Below are positions 35,715 through 45,159 of a DNA stretch of 64,000 bases, piece after piece. How positions within the stretch are numbered: the stretch's first letter is position 1; each line of letters opens with the position of its first letter. The stretch is from the NCBI RefSeq assembly GCF_029893635.1, contig NZ_JARXYR010000002.1, forward strand, positions 2,207,001 through 2,271,000. The letters are read 5' to 3'. The position numbers and the translations under genes were made by a program. This stretch comes from Variovorax sp. TBS-050B (GTDB lineage Bacteria > Pseudomonadota > Gammaproteobacteria > Burkholderiales > Burkholderiaceae_C). The notes beneath the pieces were generated by a model, which did not search any database, was not told the origin of the DNA, and was given only the letters and a program-made list of their open reading frames with translations.

Positions 35715-36537
35715 ATGACAACACTGACCCTGCGCGACGGCACCGAGCTCTACTACAAGGACTGGGGCACCGGCCAGCCGATCGTCTTCAGCCACGGCTG
35801 GCCGCTCAGCGCCGACATGTGGGACGCGCAGATGCTGTTCTTCGCCGAGCGCGGCTATCGCGTGATCGCCTTCGACCGCCGCGGCTTCGGCCGCTCGAGC
35901 CAGCCGTGGACCGGCTACGGCTACGACACCTTCGCCGACGACATCGCCGAGCTGATCGAGAAGCTCGACCTGAAGGACGTGGTGCTCGCGGGCTTCTCGA
36001 TGGGCGGGCGGCGACGTCACGCGCTACATCGCGCGCAAGGGCAGCGCCCGCGTTGCCAAGCTCGCGCTGATCAGCGCGGTGACGCCGCTCTTCACGAAGA
36101 CGGCCGACCATCCGGTGGGCCCCGAGGCCTCGGTGTTCGCAGGCATCCGCGCCGGCCTGGCGGCCGACCGGGCGCAGTTCCTCGACGACTTCAGCACCGT
36201 CTTCTACGGCACCAACCGGCCGGGTACGAAGGTCTCGCAGGGCGTCTTCAAGCAGACGCTGCAGATCGCACTGCAGGCCTCGATCAAGGCCACCATCGAC
36301 TGCGTGACCGCGTTCTCCGAGACCGACTTCCGCCCCGACATGGCGAAGATCGACGTGCCCACGCTGGTGATCCACGGCGATGACGACCAGGTGGTGCCCT
36401 TCGAGGCCACGGGCAAGCTCGCGGCCGAGATGATCCCGGGCAGCCAGCTCAAGCTGTATGCCGGCGCGCCGCACGCCACCTGCACCACGCATGCGGCGCA
36501 GGTCAACGCCGACCTGCTGGCGTTCATCCAGGGCTGA
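35715..36537 (+). CDS. Alpha/beta hydrolase (non-haem chloroperoxidase/arylesterase-like; frameshifted as sequenced)
   Basis: A product of about 273 residues with the ordered motifs of this family: [30 protein letters not shown], nucleophile [20 protein letters not shown] and the late histidine in YAGAPHATC. The frame breaks at 36006-36008 (GGGCGGGCGG, one G too many) directly after the serine motif; the correct reading gives [17 protein letters not shown]. It lies 40 bp after the MFS gene, last in the operon. The sequence fits the perhydrolase/arylesterase group, which can hydrolyse esters or lactones. Confidence 0.85.
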
Positions 36538-36590
36538 GCCCGGCGGGCCGCCTCGGCGGCCCTGCCGGCGTGATGGGCGGCGCCGATGGC

Positions 36591-36596
36591 GATAAT
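36591..36596 (+). promoter_or_regulatory. -10 element for a leaderless dapF mRNA
   Basis: GATAAT six bases before ATG 36603, with no ribosome-binding site, predicts a leaderless transcript. Confidence 0.5.
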
Positions 36597-36602
36597 CCGC
36601 CC

Positions 36603-37478
36603 ATGCGAATCCGCTTTACCAAGATGCAGGGAGCCGGCAACGATTTCGTCGTGCTCGACGAAACGCGCGGCGCGCTGGGCCTCAGCGCCGCGCAATACCG
36701 CTTCCTGGCCGACCGCCACTTCGGCGTCGGCGCCGATCAGATCCTCACGGTGCGGCCCTCGCCGGCCGAGGGCATCGACTTCCAGTACGTGATCCACAAC
36801 GCCGACGGCGGCGAGGTGGAGCAGTGCGGCAACGGCGCGCGCTGCTTCATGCGCTTCGTGGCCGAACACAAGCTCACCGACAAGACCGCCGTGCGCGTGC
36901 AGACGCTCGGCGGCGTGATCGAGCCGCGCATGGGCGCGGACGGGCGCGTCACGGTCGACATGGGCGCGCCCGTGTTCGAGCCCGAGCGCGTGCCCTTCGA
37001 CACCGCCGGCCTCGATGCGCAGCCCGAGGGCGGCTGGCACACCTGGCACCTGGCGCTCGGCACCCATGCCGAGAGCGCCATCGTGGCCGTCGCGGTGCTG
37101 TCGATGGGCAATCCGCATGCGGTGCAGGTGGTCGACGACGTCGACACCGCCCCGGTCGCCAAGCAGGGCCCGCAGATCGAGCACCATCCGCGCTTTCCGC
37201 AGCGCGTGAACGCGGGCTTCATGCAGGTGGTGGACCGCACGAACATCAAGCTGCGCGTGTTCGAGCGCGGCGCCGGCGAGACGCTGGCCTGCGGCACCGG
37301 CGCCTGCGCGGCGGTGGTGGCGGGCATCCGGCTCGGCCTGCTGGACCGCCGCGTCGACGTGCAGACGCACGGCGGCATCCTGACGATCGAATGGCAGGGC
37401 GAGGGCCAGCCGGTGCTGATGACCGGCCCGGCCACCACCGTCTTCGAGGGCGACATCGAGGTGCCCGACCTGCCATGA
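36603..37478 (+). CDS. dapF: Diaminopimelate epimerase
   Basis: The enzyme interconverts LL- and meso-diaminopimelate for lysine and peptidoglycan synthesis. The 291-residue protein has [13 protein letters not shown] near the start and both catalytic cysteines, in [11 protein letters not shown] and [17 protein letters not shown] start at 36570 would add 11 residues unlike the family; [15 protein letters not shown] is preferred and supported by the -10 six bases upstream. It overlaps the DUF484 gene by 4 bp, a linkage conserved in proteobacteria. Confidence 0.95.
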   Translation: MRIRFTKMQGAGNDFVVLDETRGALGLSAAQYRFLADRHFGVGADQILTVRPSPAEGIDFQYVIHNADGGEVEQCGNGARCFMRFVAEHKLTDKTAVRVQTLGGVIEPRMGADGRVTVDMGAPVFEPERVPFDTAGLDAQPEGGWHTWHLALGTHAESAIVAVAVLSMGNPHAVQVVDDVDTAPVAKQGPQIEHHPRFPQRVNAGFMQVVDRTNIKLRVFERGAGETLACGTGACAAVVAGIRLGLLDRRVDVQTHGGILTIEWQGEGQPVLMTGPATTVFEGDIEVPDLP

Positions 37479-38179
37479 CCCCTCCGACCCCGCACAACAA
37501 CAACGCCGACGCCATGAACCCGATCACCGAAGACGACATCGCGAACTACCTGGCGAACACGCCCGACTTCTTCGAACGCCATGCGCAGCTGCTGGCGCAG
37601 GTGCAGCTCACCAGCCCGCACGGCAACCGTGCCGTGAGCCTGCAGGAGCGCCAGGCCGAGATGCTGCGCGAGAAGATCAAGGCGCTGGAGCACCGCCTGA
37701 TGGACATGGTGCGCCACGGCACCGAGAACGTGGTCATCGCCGACCGCCTGCAGCGCTGGACCACGGGCCTGCTGACCACGCGCGACCCGCGCAGCCTGCC
37801 GTACCGCATCGCGGTCGACCTGCAGTCGCTGTTCCTGGTGCCGCAGACGGCCATCAAGGTCTGGGACTGCGGCGCCGACTATCTCAACGAGGCCTACGCG
37901 CAGTGGGTCAGCGACGACGTGAAGGCGCTCGCCACCTCGCTGACCTCGCCGTACTGCGGGCTCAACTCGGGCTTCGAGGCCGCCAACTGGCTGCCCGAGC
38001 CGGCCGGTGCCGCCTCGATCGCGCTGATTCCGCTGCGCGCCGATGCCGAATCGCCGGCCTTCGGCCTGCTGGTGCTGGCCTCGCCCGATGCACAGCGCTT
38101 CAACGCCGACATGGGCACCGACTTCCTCGAGCGCATCGCCCAGCTGGCTTCGGGCGCGCTCTCGCGGCTGCGCCCTTGA
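37475..38179 (+). CDS. DUF484 family protein (GAF-like)
   Basis: A 234-residue cytoplasmic protein of unknown function. The N-terminus has the DUF484 pattern ([44 protein letters not shown]) with a helical segment, followed by a GAF-like domain ending [29 protein letters not shown]. Genomic context dapF-DUF484-xerC is classic. Starts at ATG 37475 overlapping dapF; a second in-frame ATG at 37514 is possible. Confidence 0.88.
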   Translation: MTPPTPHNNNADAMNPITEDDIANYLANTPDFFERHAQLLAQVQLTSPHGNRAVSLQERQAEMLREKIKALEHRLMDMVRHGTENVVIADRLQRWTTGLLTTRDPRSLPYRIAVDLQSLFLVPQTAIKVWDCGADYLNEAYAQWVSDDVKALATSLTSPYCGLNSGFEAANWLPEPAGAASIALIPLRADAESPAFGLLVLASPDAQRFNADMGTDFLERIAQLASGALSRLRP

Positions 38180-38812
38180 GCCCGCGCCGCCGGTCCTGGC
38201 GGGCCGTGCGGCCGGTGCTGTGGACGGTGCTGATCGCCGGCCTGCTGGCGTACCTCGCGATCGCGGCCGTCATCTGGCGCCGCGCCGCCGAGGCGCTCGC
38301 GCACCCGCCCACGCGCACGGCCGATGCCGCGCTGGTGCTCGGCAACCGCGCCTACCTGCGCGGCAAGCCCAATCCCTGCCTCACGGGCCGCGTCGATGCC
38401 GGCATCGCGCTCGCGCAGGCGGGCCGCGTGCAGCACCTGGTGCTGTCGGGCGGCGTGGACAAGGAGGACGGCCGCATCGAGGCCGAGGTCATGGCCCAGC
38501 ATGCGCCGCGCGCAGGGCCATGCCGGCGCGCTGCTGCTGGAGCCGGCCTCGACCTCCACCCGGCTGAACTTCGCGCTGTCGCGGCCGCTGCTGAAGGCGG
38601 CGGGCATCCGCAGCGTGATCGTGGTGTCGGAGCCCTACCACCTGTGGCGCGCGGAAAGGCTGGTGCGCGCGAGCGGCTTCGACCGGGAATTCGACGTGCA
38701 GTACGCCGCCGCGAGCACGCGCTGCTGGCGGCGCTGGGGCATGCTCTTCAAGGGCGCGTTGCGCGAGCCGCTCGCGGTCGTGAACAATGCATTCCATGGC
38801 TACCTCCACTGA
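38176..38812 (+). CDS. YdcF/DUF218-family protein (frameshifted as sequenced)
   Basis: This is an inner-membrane anchored DUF218 protein of about 212 residues; relatives such as ElyC influence envelope assembly. One N-terminal span (VLWTVLIAGLLAYLAIAAVI) precedes DAALVLGNRAY, HLVLSGGVDKEDGRIEAEVM and VIVVSEPYHLWRAERL. The reading frame breaks at 38506-38507 (one base extra), after which GHAGALLLEPASTST continues. It starts with TTG 38176 overlapping the DUF484 stop; a later GTG within the next 12 codons is also possible. Inserted between DUF484 and xerC, which are usually adjacent. Confidence 0.78.
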
Positions 38813-39793
38813 CGCCGCCGACAGCGCCGAAGGCTGGGTCGAGAAGTACCTCGCGCACGTGCGCGTGGAGCGCCGGCTCGCGGCGCGCACGGTCGAGCTC
38901 TATGCCTTCCATCTCGCGACGCTCCAGGCCAACGCCGCCGAGGCCGGGCTCGCGCTCGACCGGGTGCAGACCGCCCACGTGCGGCGCTGGATGGCGCAGC
39001 TGCACGGGCGCGGGCCGCGAGCCGCGCGGCATCGCACTCGTGCTCTCGTGCTGGCGCAGCTTCTACCGCTGGCTCGGCAACGAGGGGCGGGTTGGCTTCA
39101 ATCCGGTGCAGGACGTGCATGCGCCCAAGGCCGCGCGGCCGCTGCCCAAGGCGCTGGCGGTGGACGACGCGGTGCAGCTCGCCGAGCTCTACGATGCCGA
39201 GGCCGACCCCTGGACCGAGGCGCGCGACGGTGCGATCGTCGAGGTGCTCTACGGCTGCGGCCTGCGCGTGAGCGAACTCACCGGCCTCGACGCGCGGGCG
39301 AGCGCCACCGCGCGCGGCTGGATCGACCTCGAATCGCTCGAAGCCAACGTGCTCGGCAAGGGCGGCAAGCGGCGCCTGGTGCCGGTCGGCGCCAAGGCGG
39401 CCGAGGCGCTGCGCGAATGGCTCGCGGTGCGCGGCGATTGCGCGGCGCTCGGCGCGGCCGCGCAGCGCGACCCGGACGGCGCGGCGGCGCTCTTCATCAA
39501 CAGCCGCGGGCGTGCGGATGTCCTCGCAGGCCGTGTGGAAGCTGCTGCGCCAGCGCAGCCTGAAGGCGGGGCTCGCGGCGCCGGTGCATCCGCACATGCT
39601 GCGGCACTCGTTCGCGAGCCACGTGCTCCAGTCGAGCAGCGACCTGCGCGCGGTGCAGGAGCTGCTGGGCCACGCCAACATCTCGACGACGCAGATCTAC
39701 ACGCGGCTGGATTTCCAGCACCTCGCGAAGGCCTACGACGCCGCCCACCCCCGTGCCAAGGCCAGGGACGACAAGGACAACGACAAACCATGA
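38796..39793 (+). CDS. xerC: Tyrosine recombinase XerC (two frameshifts as sequenced)
   Basis: XerC resolves chromosome dimers at dif together with XerD. The product of about 332 residues has the N-terminal SAM-like domain ([23 protein letters not shown]) and catalytic residues in order: Arg in [13 protein letters not shown], Lys in [30 protein letters not shown] and the nucleophile Tyr in IYTRLDF. Two breaks occur, each one G too many: 39012-39014 (CGCGGGCCG) and 39508-39510 (CGCGGGCGT). Loss of such an important gene twice is unlikely, so both look like consensus errors. It overlaps rlmI by 4 bp. Confidence 0.88.
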
Positions 39794-41011
39794 AGACCCT
39801 CCGCCTCAAGCCCGGCAAGGAACGCTCGCTGCAGCGCCGCCATCCCTGGATCTTCGATTCCGCCATCGCGCGCGGCGGGGCCGATGCGGGCGAGACGGTG
39901 CGCGTCGAGTCGCACGACGGCGCCTTCCTGGCGTGGGCGGCGTTCAGTCCGGCTTCGAAGATCCGCGCGCGGGCCTGGAGCTTCGTCGAAACGCAGCGCA
40001 TCGATGCCGGCCTTCTTCGCCATGGTCTGCGCGCGTGCGGTCGCCGCGCGCGGGCTCTTCGAGCTGCAGAGCGACGGCGTGCGGCTGGTGCACGGCGAGG
40101 CCGACGGCCTGCCGGGGCTGATCGTCGACCGCTACGGCGACACGCTGGTGGCGCAGTTCCTCTCGGCCGGCGTGGAGCGCTGGAAGGGCGTGATCGCCGA
40201 CGCGCTGCTGCAGGCCACGGGGCTGCAGAAGCTCTACGAGCGTTCCGATGCGAGCGGCCGCGAACGCGAGGGGCTCGCGCCCGTCACCGGCTGGCTGCGC
40301 GGGGAGGGCGCCACCGAACTCACGATCCGCGAGCACGGCTGGCAGCTCTCGCTCGACATCGCGACCGGCCACAAGACCGGCTTCTATCTCGACCAGCGCG
40401 ACAGCCGCCAGCGCTTCGCCGAACTCGCCGCGCACCGGCGCTTCCGGCGGGTGCTCAACTGCTTCTGCTACACCGGCGGCTTCACGGTGGCCGCGCTCGC
40501 GGGCCTGCGTACGGCCGGCGCGCTCGACGGCGCCGAGGTGGTGTCGGTCGATTCCTCGCTGCCCGCGCTCGATCGCGCGCGTGACCACCTCGCGCTCAAC
40601 GGCTTCGCGGGCGAAGGGGCGGGCGTGAAAGCGGAATTCCTCGACGCCAACGTCAACACCGTGCTGCGCGAATTCATCGACCAGGGCCGCAGCTTCGATG
40701 CGATCGTGCTCGATCCGCCCAAGTTCGCGCCCACGGCGCTGCATGCCGAGCGCGCGGCGCGGGCCTACAAGGACATCAACCGCCTCGCGCTCAAGCTGCT
40801 GGAGCCCGGCGGCGTGCTGCTGACCTTCTCGTGCTCCGGCGGCATCAGTGCCGATCTTTTTCACAAGATCGTCGCTTCGGCCGGCATCGATGCCCAGGTC
40901 GACGGCTACATCAGCGAACGCCTGGGCGCCGCGCCCGACCATCCGATGACCATCGAGTTTCCCGAGGGCGAATACCTGAAGGGCCTGGTGGTGGTCCGCA
41001 AGCCCGCTTGA
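39790..41011 (+). CDS. rlmI: 23S rRNA m5C methyltransferase RlmI-like (frameshifted as sequenced)
   Basis: This is a class I SAM-dependent rRNA methyltransferase of about 406 residues, RlmI/YccW type. An N-terminal PUA-like domain ([22 protein letters not shown]) is followed by the Rossmann domain ([16 protein letters not shown]), the LDPPKFAPT motif and the catalytic-type SCSGGIS. The reading frame breaks at 40007-40008 (GATGCCGGCC, one C too many), between TQRIDA and [10 protein letters not shown]. The stop region is intact. The start overlaps xerC. Confidence 0.88.
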
Positions 41012-41096
41012 CCCTGCGCCAACGCAACTGAGTGGCATTGGCTAAACTGCCGGGCCCGTTCCTTCCAACCCGCATTTCCGCTTCCGGAGCACATCC

Positions 41097-42149
41097 ATGG
41101 CCCTCATTCCCGCCACCATCCTCACCGGCTTCCTCGGCTCGGGCAAGACCACGCTGCTCAAGCGCATCCTCACCGAAGCGCACGGCCAGAAGATCGCGGT
41201 GATCGAGAACGAGTTCGGCGAAGAGAACATCGACAGCGACATCCTCGTGACCGAATCGAAGGAGCAGATCGTGCAGATGAGCAACGGCTGCGTCTGCTGC
41301 ACCATCCGCGAGGACCTGCGCGAGGCGCTGCAATTGCTGGCCGCGAAGAAGCGCAAGGGCCTGCTCGACTTCGACCGCGTGGTGATCGAGACCACCGGCC
41401 TCGCCGACCCCGGCCCGGTGGCGCAGACCTTCTTCATGGACGACGAGATCGCCGAGAGCTACCTGCTCGACTCGATCCTGACGCTGGTCGACGCCAAGCA
41501 TGCGCCGCAGCAGCTCAACGACCGTCAGGAGGCGCGCCGCCAGGTGGGTTTTGCCGACCAGATCTTCATCAGCAAGAGCGACCTCGTGAGCGCCGACGAG
41601 ACGGAGGCGCTGATCCACCGCCTCAAGCACATGAATCCGCGCGCGCCGCAGAAGAAGGTGCATTTCGGCGAGGTGCCGATCGCGGACGTGTTCGACCTGC
41701 GCGGCTTCAACCTGAACGCCAAGCTCGACATCGACCCCGATTTCCTCAGCGCCGACGACCACGACCACCACGACCATGACCACGCGCATGGCGAGCACTG
41801 CGACCATCCCTCGCACAAGCACGAGGGCCACGGCCACCACCACCACGTGGACGACGACGTCAAGAGCTTCGTCTACAAGGCCGACCGGCCCTTCGACCCG
41901 GCGCGGCTGGAAGACTTCCTGGGCGCCATCGTCAACATCTATGGCCCGCGCATGCTGCGCTACAAGGGCGTGCTCCACATGAAGGGCACCGAGCGCAAGG
42001 TGATCTTCCAGGGCGTGCACCAGCTCATGGGCAGCGACCTCGGCCCCGAATGGGGCAAGGACGAGGTACGCCAGAGCCGCATGGTGTTCATCGGCATCGA
42101 GCTCCCGCGCGAAATCCTCGAGCAGGGGCTCGAACAATGCCTGGTCTAG
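41097..42149 (+). CDS. COG0523/CobW-family GTP-binding metallochaperone
   Basis: A 350-residue GTPase with Walker A GFLGSGKTT, metal-binding CVCC (CxCC) within NGCVCCTIRED, an ETTGLADPGPV switch and ISKSDLVS in the guanine-specificity position. A histidine/aspartate-rich loop (residues of about 222-260) with some 18 histidines lies before the CobW_C domain, which suggests zinc or another transition metal as cargo. Such proteins are often induced by zinc limitation. A TAAACT -10-like hexamer lies about 50 bp upstream; I see no clear Zur box. A structured repeat follows directly. Confidence 0.9.
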   Translation: MALIPATILTGFLGSGKTTLLKRILTEAHGQKIAVIENEFGEENIDSDILVTESKEQIVQMSNGCVCCTIREDLREALQLLAAKKRKGLLDFDRVVIETTGLADPGPVAQTFFMDDEIAESYLLDSILTLVDAKHAPQQLNDRQEARRQVGFADQIFISKSDLVSADETEALIHRLKHMNPRAPQKKVHFGEVPIADVFDLRGFNLNAKLDIDPDFLSADDHDHHDHDHAHGEHCDHPSHKHEGHGHHHHVDDDVKSFVYKADRPFDPARLEDFLGAIVNIYGPRMLRYKGVLHMKGTERKVIFQGVHQLMGSDLGPEWGKDEVRQSRMVFIGIELPREILEQGLEQCLV

Positions 42150-42247
42150 GTCCACCCCCAGGCTTCGCGCACTTCGTGTCGCTGCGCCAACCCCCTTGCA
42201 GGGGGCAACACCAGCGGCCGGGCAAAGCCCGTTCCGCGGTGTTTCAC
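42150..42247. repeat. Dispersed palindromic repeat acting as convergent terminator
   Basis: About 98 bp beginning at the base after the CobW stop. It contains a C5-G5 hairpin (42191-42205) and a longer one, AACACC-GCGG-GGGC pairing with GCCC-CCGC-GGTGTT (42207-42243). The sequence belongs to a repeat that I recognise from memory as common between genes in Comamonadaceae; that was not checked. Placed between convergent genes, it probably ends both transcripts. Confidence 0.65.
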
Positions 42248-42267
42248 GGCTGATCGGCGCAGTCTTC

Positions 42268-43753
42268 TTATTTGCTCGTACCGGCCATGCCGGCGCCCAT
42301 GGGCTTGCCGTTGAGCTTCAGGCTGCCTTCGCTGAACTCGACCTGGCTCGTCACGTCGCTGCCGTCGCGCTTGACGAAGCCCTGGGCCTCGCCTTGCTCG
42401 ACCAGCCCGGCGACCAGCTCGGGCGGCGGCGTCTGGCCGCTCTCGGCGCCGGTGGCGGCGACCTGCTCGATCCACTGCATCGGCAGCCGCGCGCTCGCCT
42501 TGAGCACGCCGCGCTTCATCAGCAGCATCTGGCCCGGCGCCGCGAGGTCTTCGTCGGTCACGCCGGCCAGGCCCACGGAGTAGCTCAGCTCGGCGCGCTT
42601 GCCGTCGATCTCGACCTGCAGCTTGTCGAGCCCGAATTCGGGCCCGTGCTTGGCCATGGCCTTGAGGTCCGGGCCGAGCTGATCGAAGAGGGCCTTCATC
42701 GCGGCCTGGGAGGCCTTGCCGCCGCCCTTGCCGCAGCCGTTGACGGCCGCCGACTGCATCCAGGCGTCCGCAAGCTTCTTGTAGCCCGCGGCATGGATGC
42801 GGCGTGCGCCGCTGCTCATCTCGAAGCCGCTGATCCTGGTGTCGCCGACCTTGCCCGTGCCCTTGAGGGTGCCGGTCGAGGCGTAGAGGCCGTCCTGGAT
42901 GGTGGCCTCGCCGCGCAGGTCGACGTTCTGCAGCAGCACCGCCGGCAGCGGCTTGCCCGAGGCGCCGCCCAGGCCCTTGGGCGCCGCGAATTCGAGGCTC
43001 TCGAGCCGGCCTTCGGTCTTGCCGGTGGCGAGCATCCAGCCGGCGGTCTGGTCCATGTCGGCCTTGCCGGTGATCTTGCCCATCTTGAACGTGGCGCCGG
43101 TGCGCGCGTCGACCACGTCCAGGCCCGGCATGGTGAGTTCGTAGCGCACGTGGGTGCGTGCGCCGTTCATCTCGATGCGGGCCTGCGCGCCTTGCCACGC
43201 GAACTGCGCCTTGCCTTCCTCGGCCAGCTTGACCGGGGCCACGGCGAGGTCGCTGGTGTAGCCGCCGTCGAAGCCGACGCGGGTGTGGGCCGTGAGCGGC
43301 TTGGCCTTGCCGAAGAGCTTCTCGGCCTCGGCCTGACCCTTCACGTCGAACACCAGTTCGCTGTCGATCACCGCGGCGGCCAGCGTGCCGCCGGCGATCG
43401 GGCCGTGGCGGATGCTGTCGCGGAAGGTGATGCGCATCGTCTTGAAGGGGACGGGGCCGGCGTCGTCGTCGCTGTCGGCCTCGTCGGCGGGCTCGGCGGG
43501 CTTGGCCGCCGGGCGCCTGCGCCGCCGCGGTGTCGGCGGCGCAGCCGATCTCGAGCGTCACGGTGCTCACGGCACCCAGGAAGCCCCGCTCGTAGCTGCG
43601 GTCGGCGACGCGGACCAGCGAGGTCTGCTTCGGCAATTCGCCCAGCGCGGTGGCATAGGCCGACTCGATCTTCGAGCCGGCCCACCAGGTGGCTCCTCCG
43701 TAGGCGACGGCGATGGCGGCGGCCAGCGTGCCCAAAACTGCTTTTTTGCTCAA
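42268..43753 (-). CDS. DUF945 (YdgA-like) family protein (frameshifted as sequenced)
   Basis: A protein of about 494 residues with an N-terminal membrane anchor (AVLGTLAAAIAVAYGGATWWAG) and the DUF945 pattern (IESAYATALGELPKQTSLVRVADRSYERGFLGAVSTVTLEI). The C-terminal part (PGQMLLMKRGVLKASARLPMQWIEQV, then EGSLKLNGKPM) also fits. The reading frame breaks at 43511-43513 (GCCGGGCGCC on the plus strand, one G too many), in an Ala/Pro/acidic linker. The start is TTG 43753 after AAGAGAAGCAATC. The molecular function of DUF945 proteins is unknown; a periplasmic or envelope role is inferred. Confidence 0.78.
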
Positions 43754-44095
43754 GATTGCTTCTCTTTTCTGGAAATGATGGATCGACCGCGCGGTTTCCG
43801 ATGTGCGGCGGTCTTCGTTGCCCCCTCCGGCAACGCCGGCGATGCTACCGGAGGCAACCGGGGTCCGGCACATCCCACTTCGACACGGGTTCTCTATACA
43901 ATCGCGCGCCTGTTCCGGGAGCCGCGCCCATCGTCCGATCGACGAAACGCGGCTTGCGGCACGGGGCGCCGCAGGTTTCTGGCGGGCTTTCGGGGGTATA
44001 ACCCCGGGGTTCGTCACTGCGGGCACTCCGACGACGTGGAGCCCACGCGGCCTGAATTTGAAGGCCGCAGCAGCTCCCTCGGGAGGAGACACCCA
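43754..44095 (+). promoter_or_regulatory. Divergent spacer and long leader of dksA
   Basis: A 342-bp gene-free stretch between DUF945 and dksA. A TATACAAT hexamer region (43895-43902) is the best -10 for dksA and would leave a leader of nearly 190 nt. A small GGGGT-ATA-ACCCC hairpin lies near 43995-44008, and GGGAGGAG at 44081-44088 is the dksA ribosome-binding site. No open frame with gene-like content is present. Confidence 0.4.
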
Positions 44096-45121
44096 GTGAA
44101 AGCGCGTTCCAGTTCGTTCAAGGAGCCAGTCACCGTGAAGAAACCCGCCGCCAAGGCCACGCCAGCCACCAAGACCGCCGCCAAGAAAGCGGCGGCCGCC
44201 AAGCCGGCTGTACCTGCGGCAAAGAAGGTTTCTCCCGTGGCCAAGGCCCCGGCCGCGAAGCAGGGCAGCGCTGCCAAGAAGCCAGCAACGCAGACGGCCG
44301 AGTCCGCGACCGTTGCGAAGAAGTCCGCCAAGCCCGTCAGTCCCGTTCCGGCCAAGAGCACGGCAAGGACTGCGGCGGCGGACCCGTCGCCATCCAAAAC
44401 CGCCGGCCGCACTGCTGCCGTTTCCCCTGTTCCTCCGACCCCCATGAAAAAAACGGCTGCCGCCTCTGCCTCTTCTTCCGCCACGGCGACACCTTCGACG
44501 CCCGCCCAGACCGCGGCCCCCGCTCCTGCAAAGGGCGGCCGCGTGTCGCGGCTGTCGCAGCTGACCGTGCCCTCCATGCCGCAATCGGTGGCTTCCACCG
44601 CGGCCAAATCCTCCTTTTCCCAGGCACCCTCCAACGCGCTGGTGCCTCCTCCGCCCGTGTCCATCAAGAAAGACCCCAAGCTCGCGAACAACTGGAAGGC
44701 CAAGTCGGCTGCCGAACTGACCGACGCCGAAGTGATCGCCATGCCCGATTCCGAGTACATGAACGAGAAGCAGATGGCGTTCTTCCGCCTGAAGCTCGTC
44801 GAACTCAAGCGCGGCATCCTGGAAAACGCCGGCGAGACCACCGAGCACCTGCGTGAAGACACGGTCGTCGTGCCCGACCCGGCCGACCGCGCCACCATCG
44901 AGGAAGAGCATGCGCTCGAACTGCGCACCCGCGACCGCGAGCGCAAGCTGCTCAAGAAGATCGAGCAGTCGATCCAGCGCATCGACAACGGCGACTACGG
45001 CTACTGCGACGAGACCGGCGAGCCCATCGGCGTCGGCCGCCTGCTGGCACGGCCCACGGCCACGCTGTCGCTCGAAGCGCAGCAGCGCCGCGAGCTGAAG
45101 CAGAAGATGTTCGGGGACTGA
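44096..45121 (+). CDS. dksA: RNA polymerase-binding regulator DksA with long N-terminal tail
   Basis: This protein binds the RNA polymerase secondary channel and, with ppGpp, controls stable RNA and stress genes. Residues of about 200-341 are a normal DksA: a coiled coil whose tip has DPADRA (the DxxDxA motif) and a globular end. The zinc-finger region holds one cysteine ([23 protein letters not shown]) instead of four. The first 190 residues are a Lys/Ala/Pro/Ser-rich, histone H1-like tail, so the protein (341 residues) is about twice the E. coli length. GTG 44096 follows GGGAGGAG; GTG 44135 has its own AAGGAG and is an alternative. Confidence 0.9.
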   Translation: MKARSSSFKEPVTVKKPAAKATPATKTAAKKAAAAKPAVPAAKKVSPVAKAPAAKQGSAAKKPATQTAESATVAKKSAKPVSPVPAKSTARTAAADPSPSKTAGRTAAVSPVPPTPMKKTAAASASSSATATPSTPAQTAAPAPAKGGRVSRLSQLTVPSMPQSVASTAAKSSFSQAPSNALVPPPPVSIKKDPKLANNWKAKSAAELTDAEVIAMPDSEYMNEKQMAFFRLKLVELKRGILENAGETTEHLREDTVVVPDPADRATIEEEHALELRTRDRERKLLKKIEQSIQRIDNGDYGYCDETGEPIGVGRLLARPTATLSLEAQQRRELKQKMFGD

Positions 45122-45159
45122 GCGGAAGACGACGCCGCTTCGCCTCGAAACGCTCGCCG

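Noticed and set aside
38783..38798. AACAAT as a leaderless promoter for xerC
   Set aside because: The hexamer overlaps one of two possible start codons and lies within the upstream coding frame; context is too weak.
43385..44095. Longer dksA reading frame beginning upstream of GTG 44096
   Set aside because: The upstream translation lacks DksA or tail composition, overlaps the DUF945 5' end, and the GGGAGGAG site precedes 44096.
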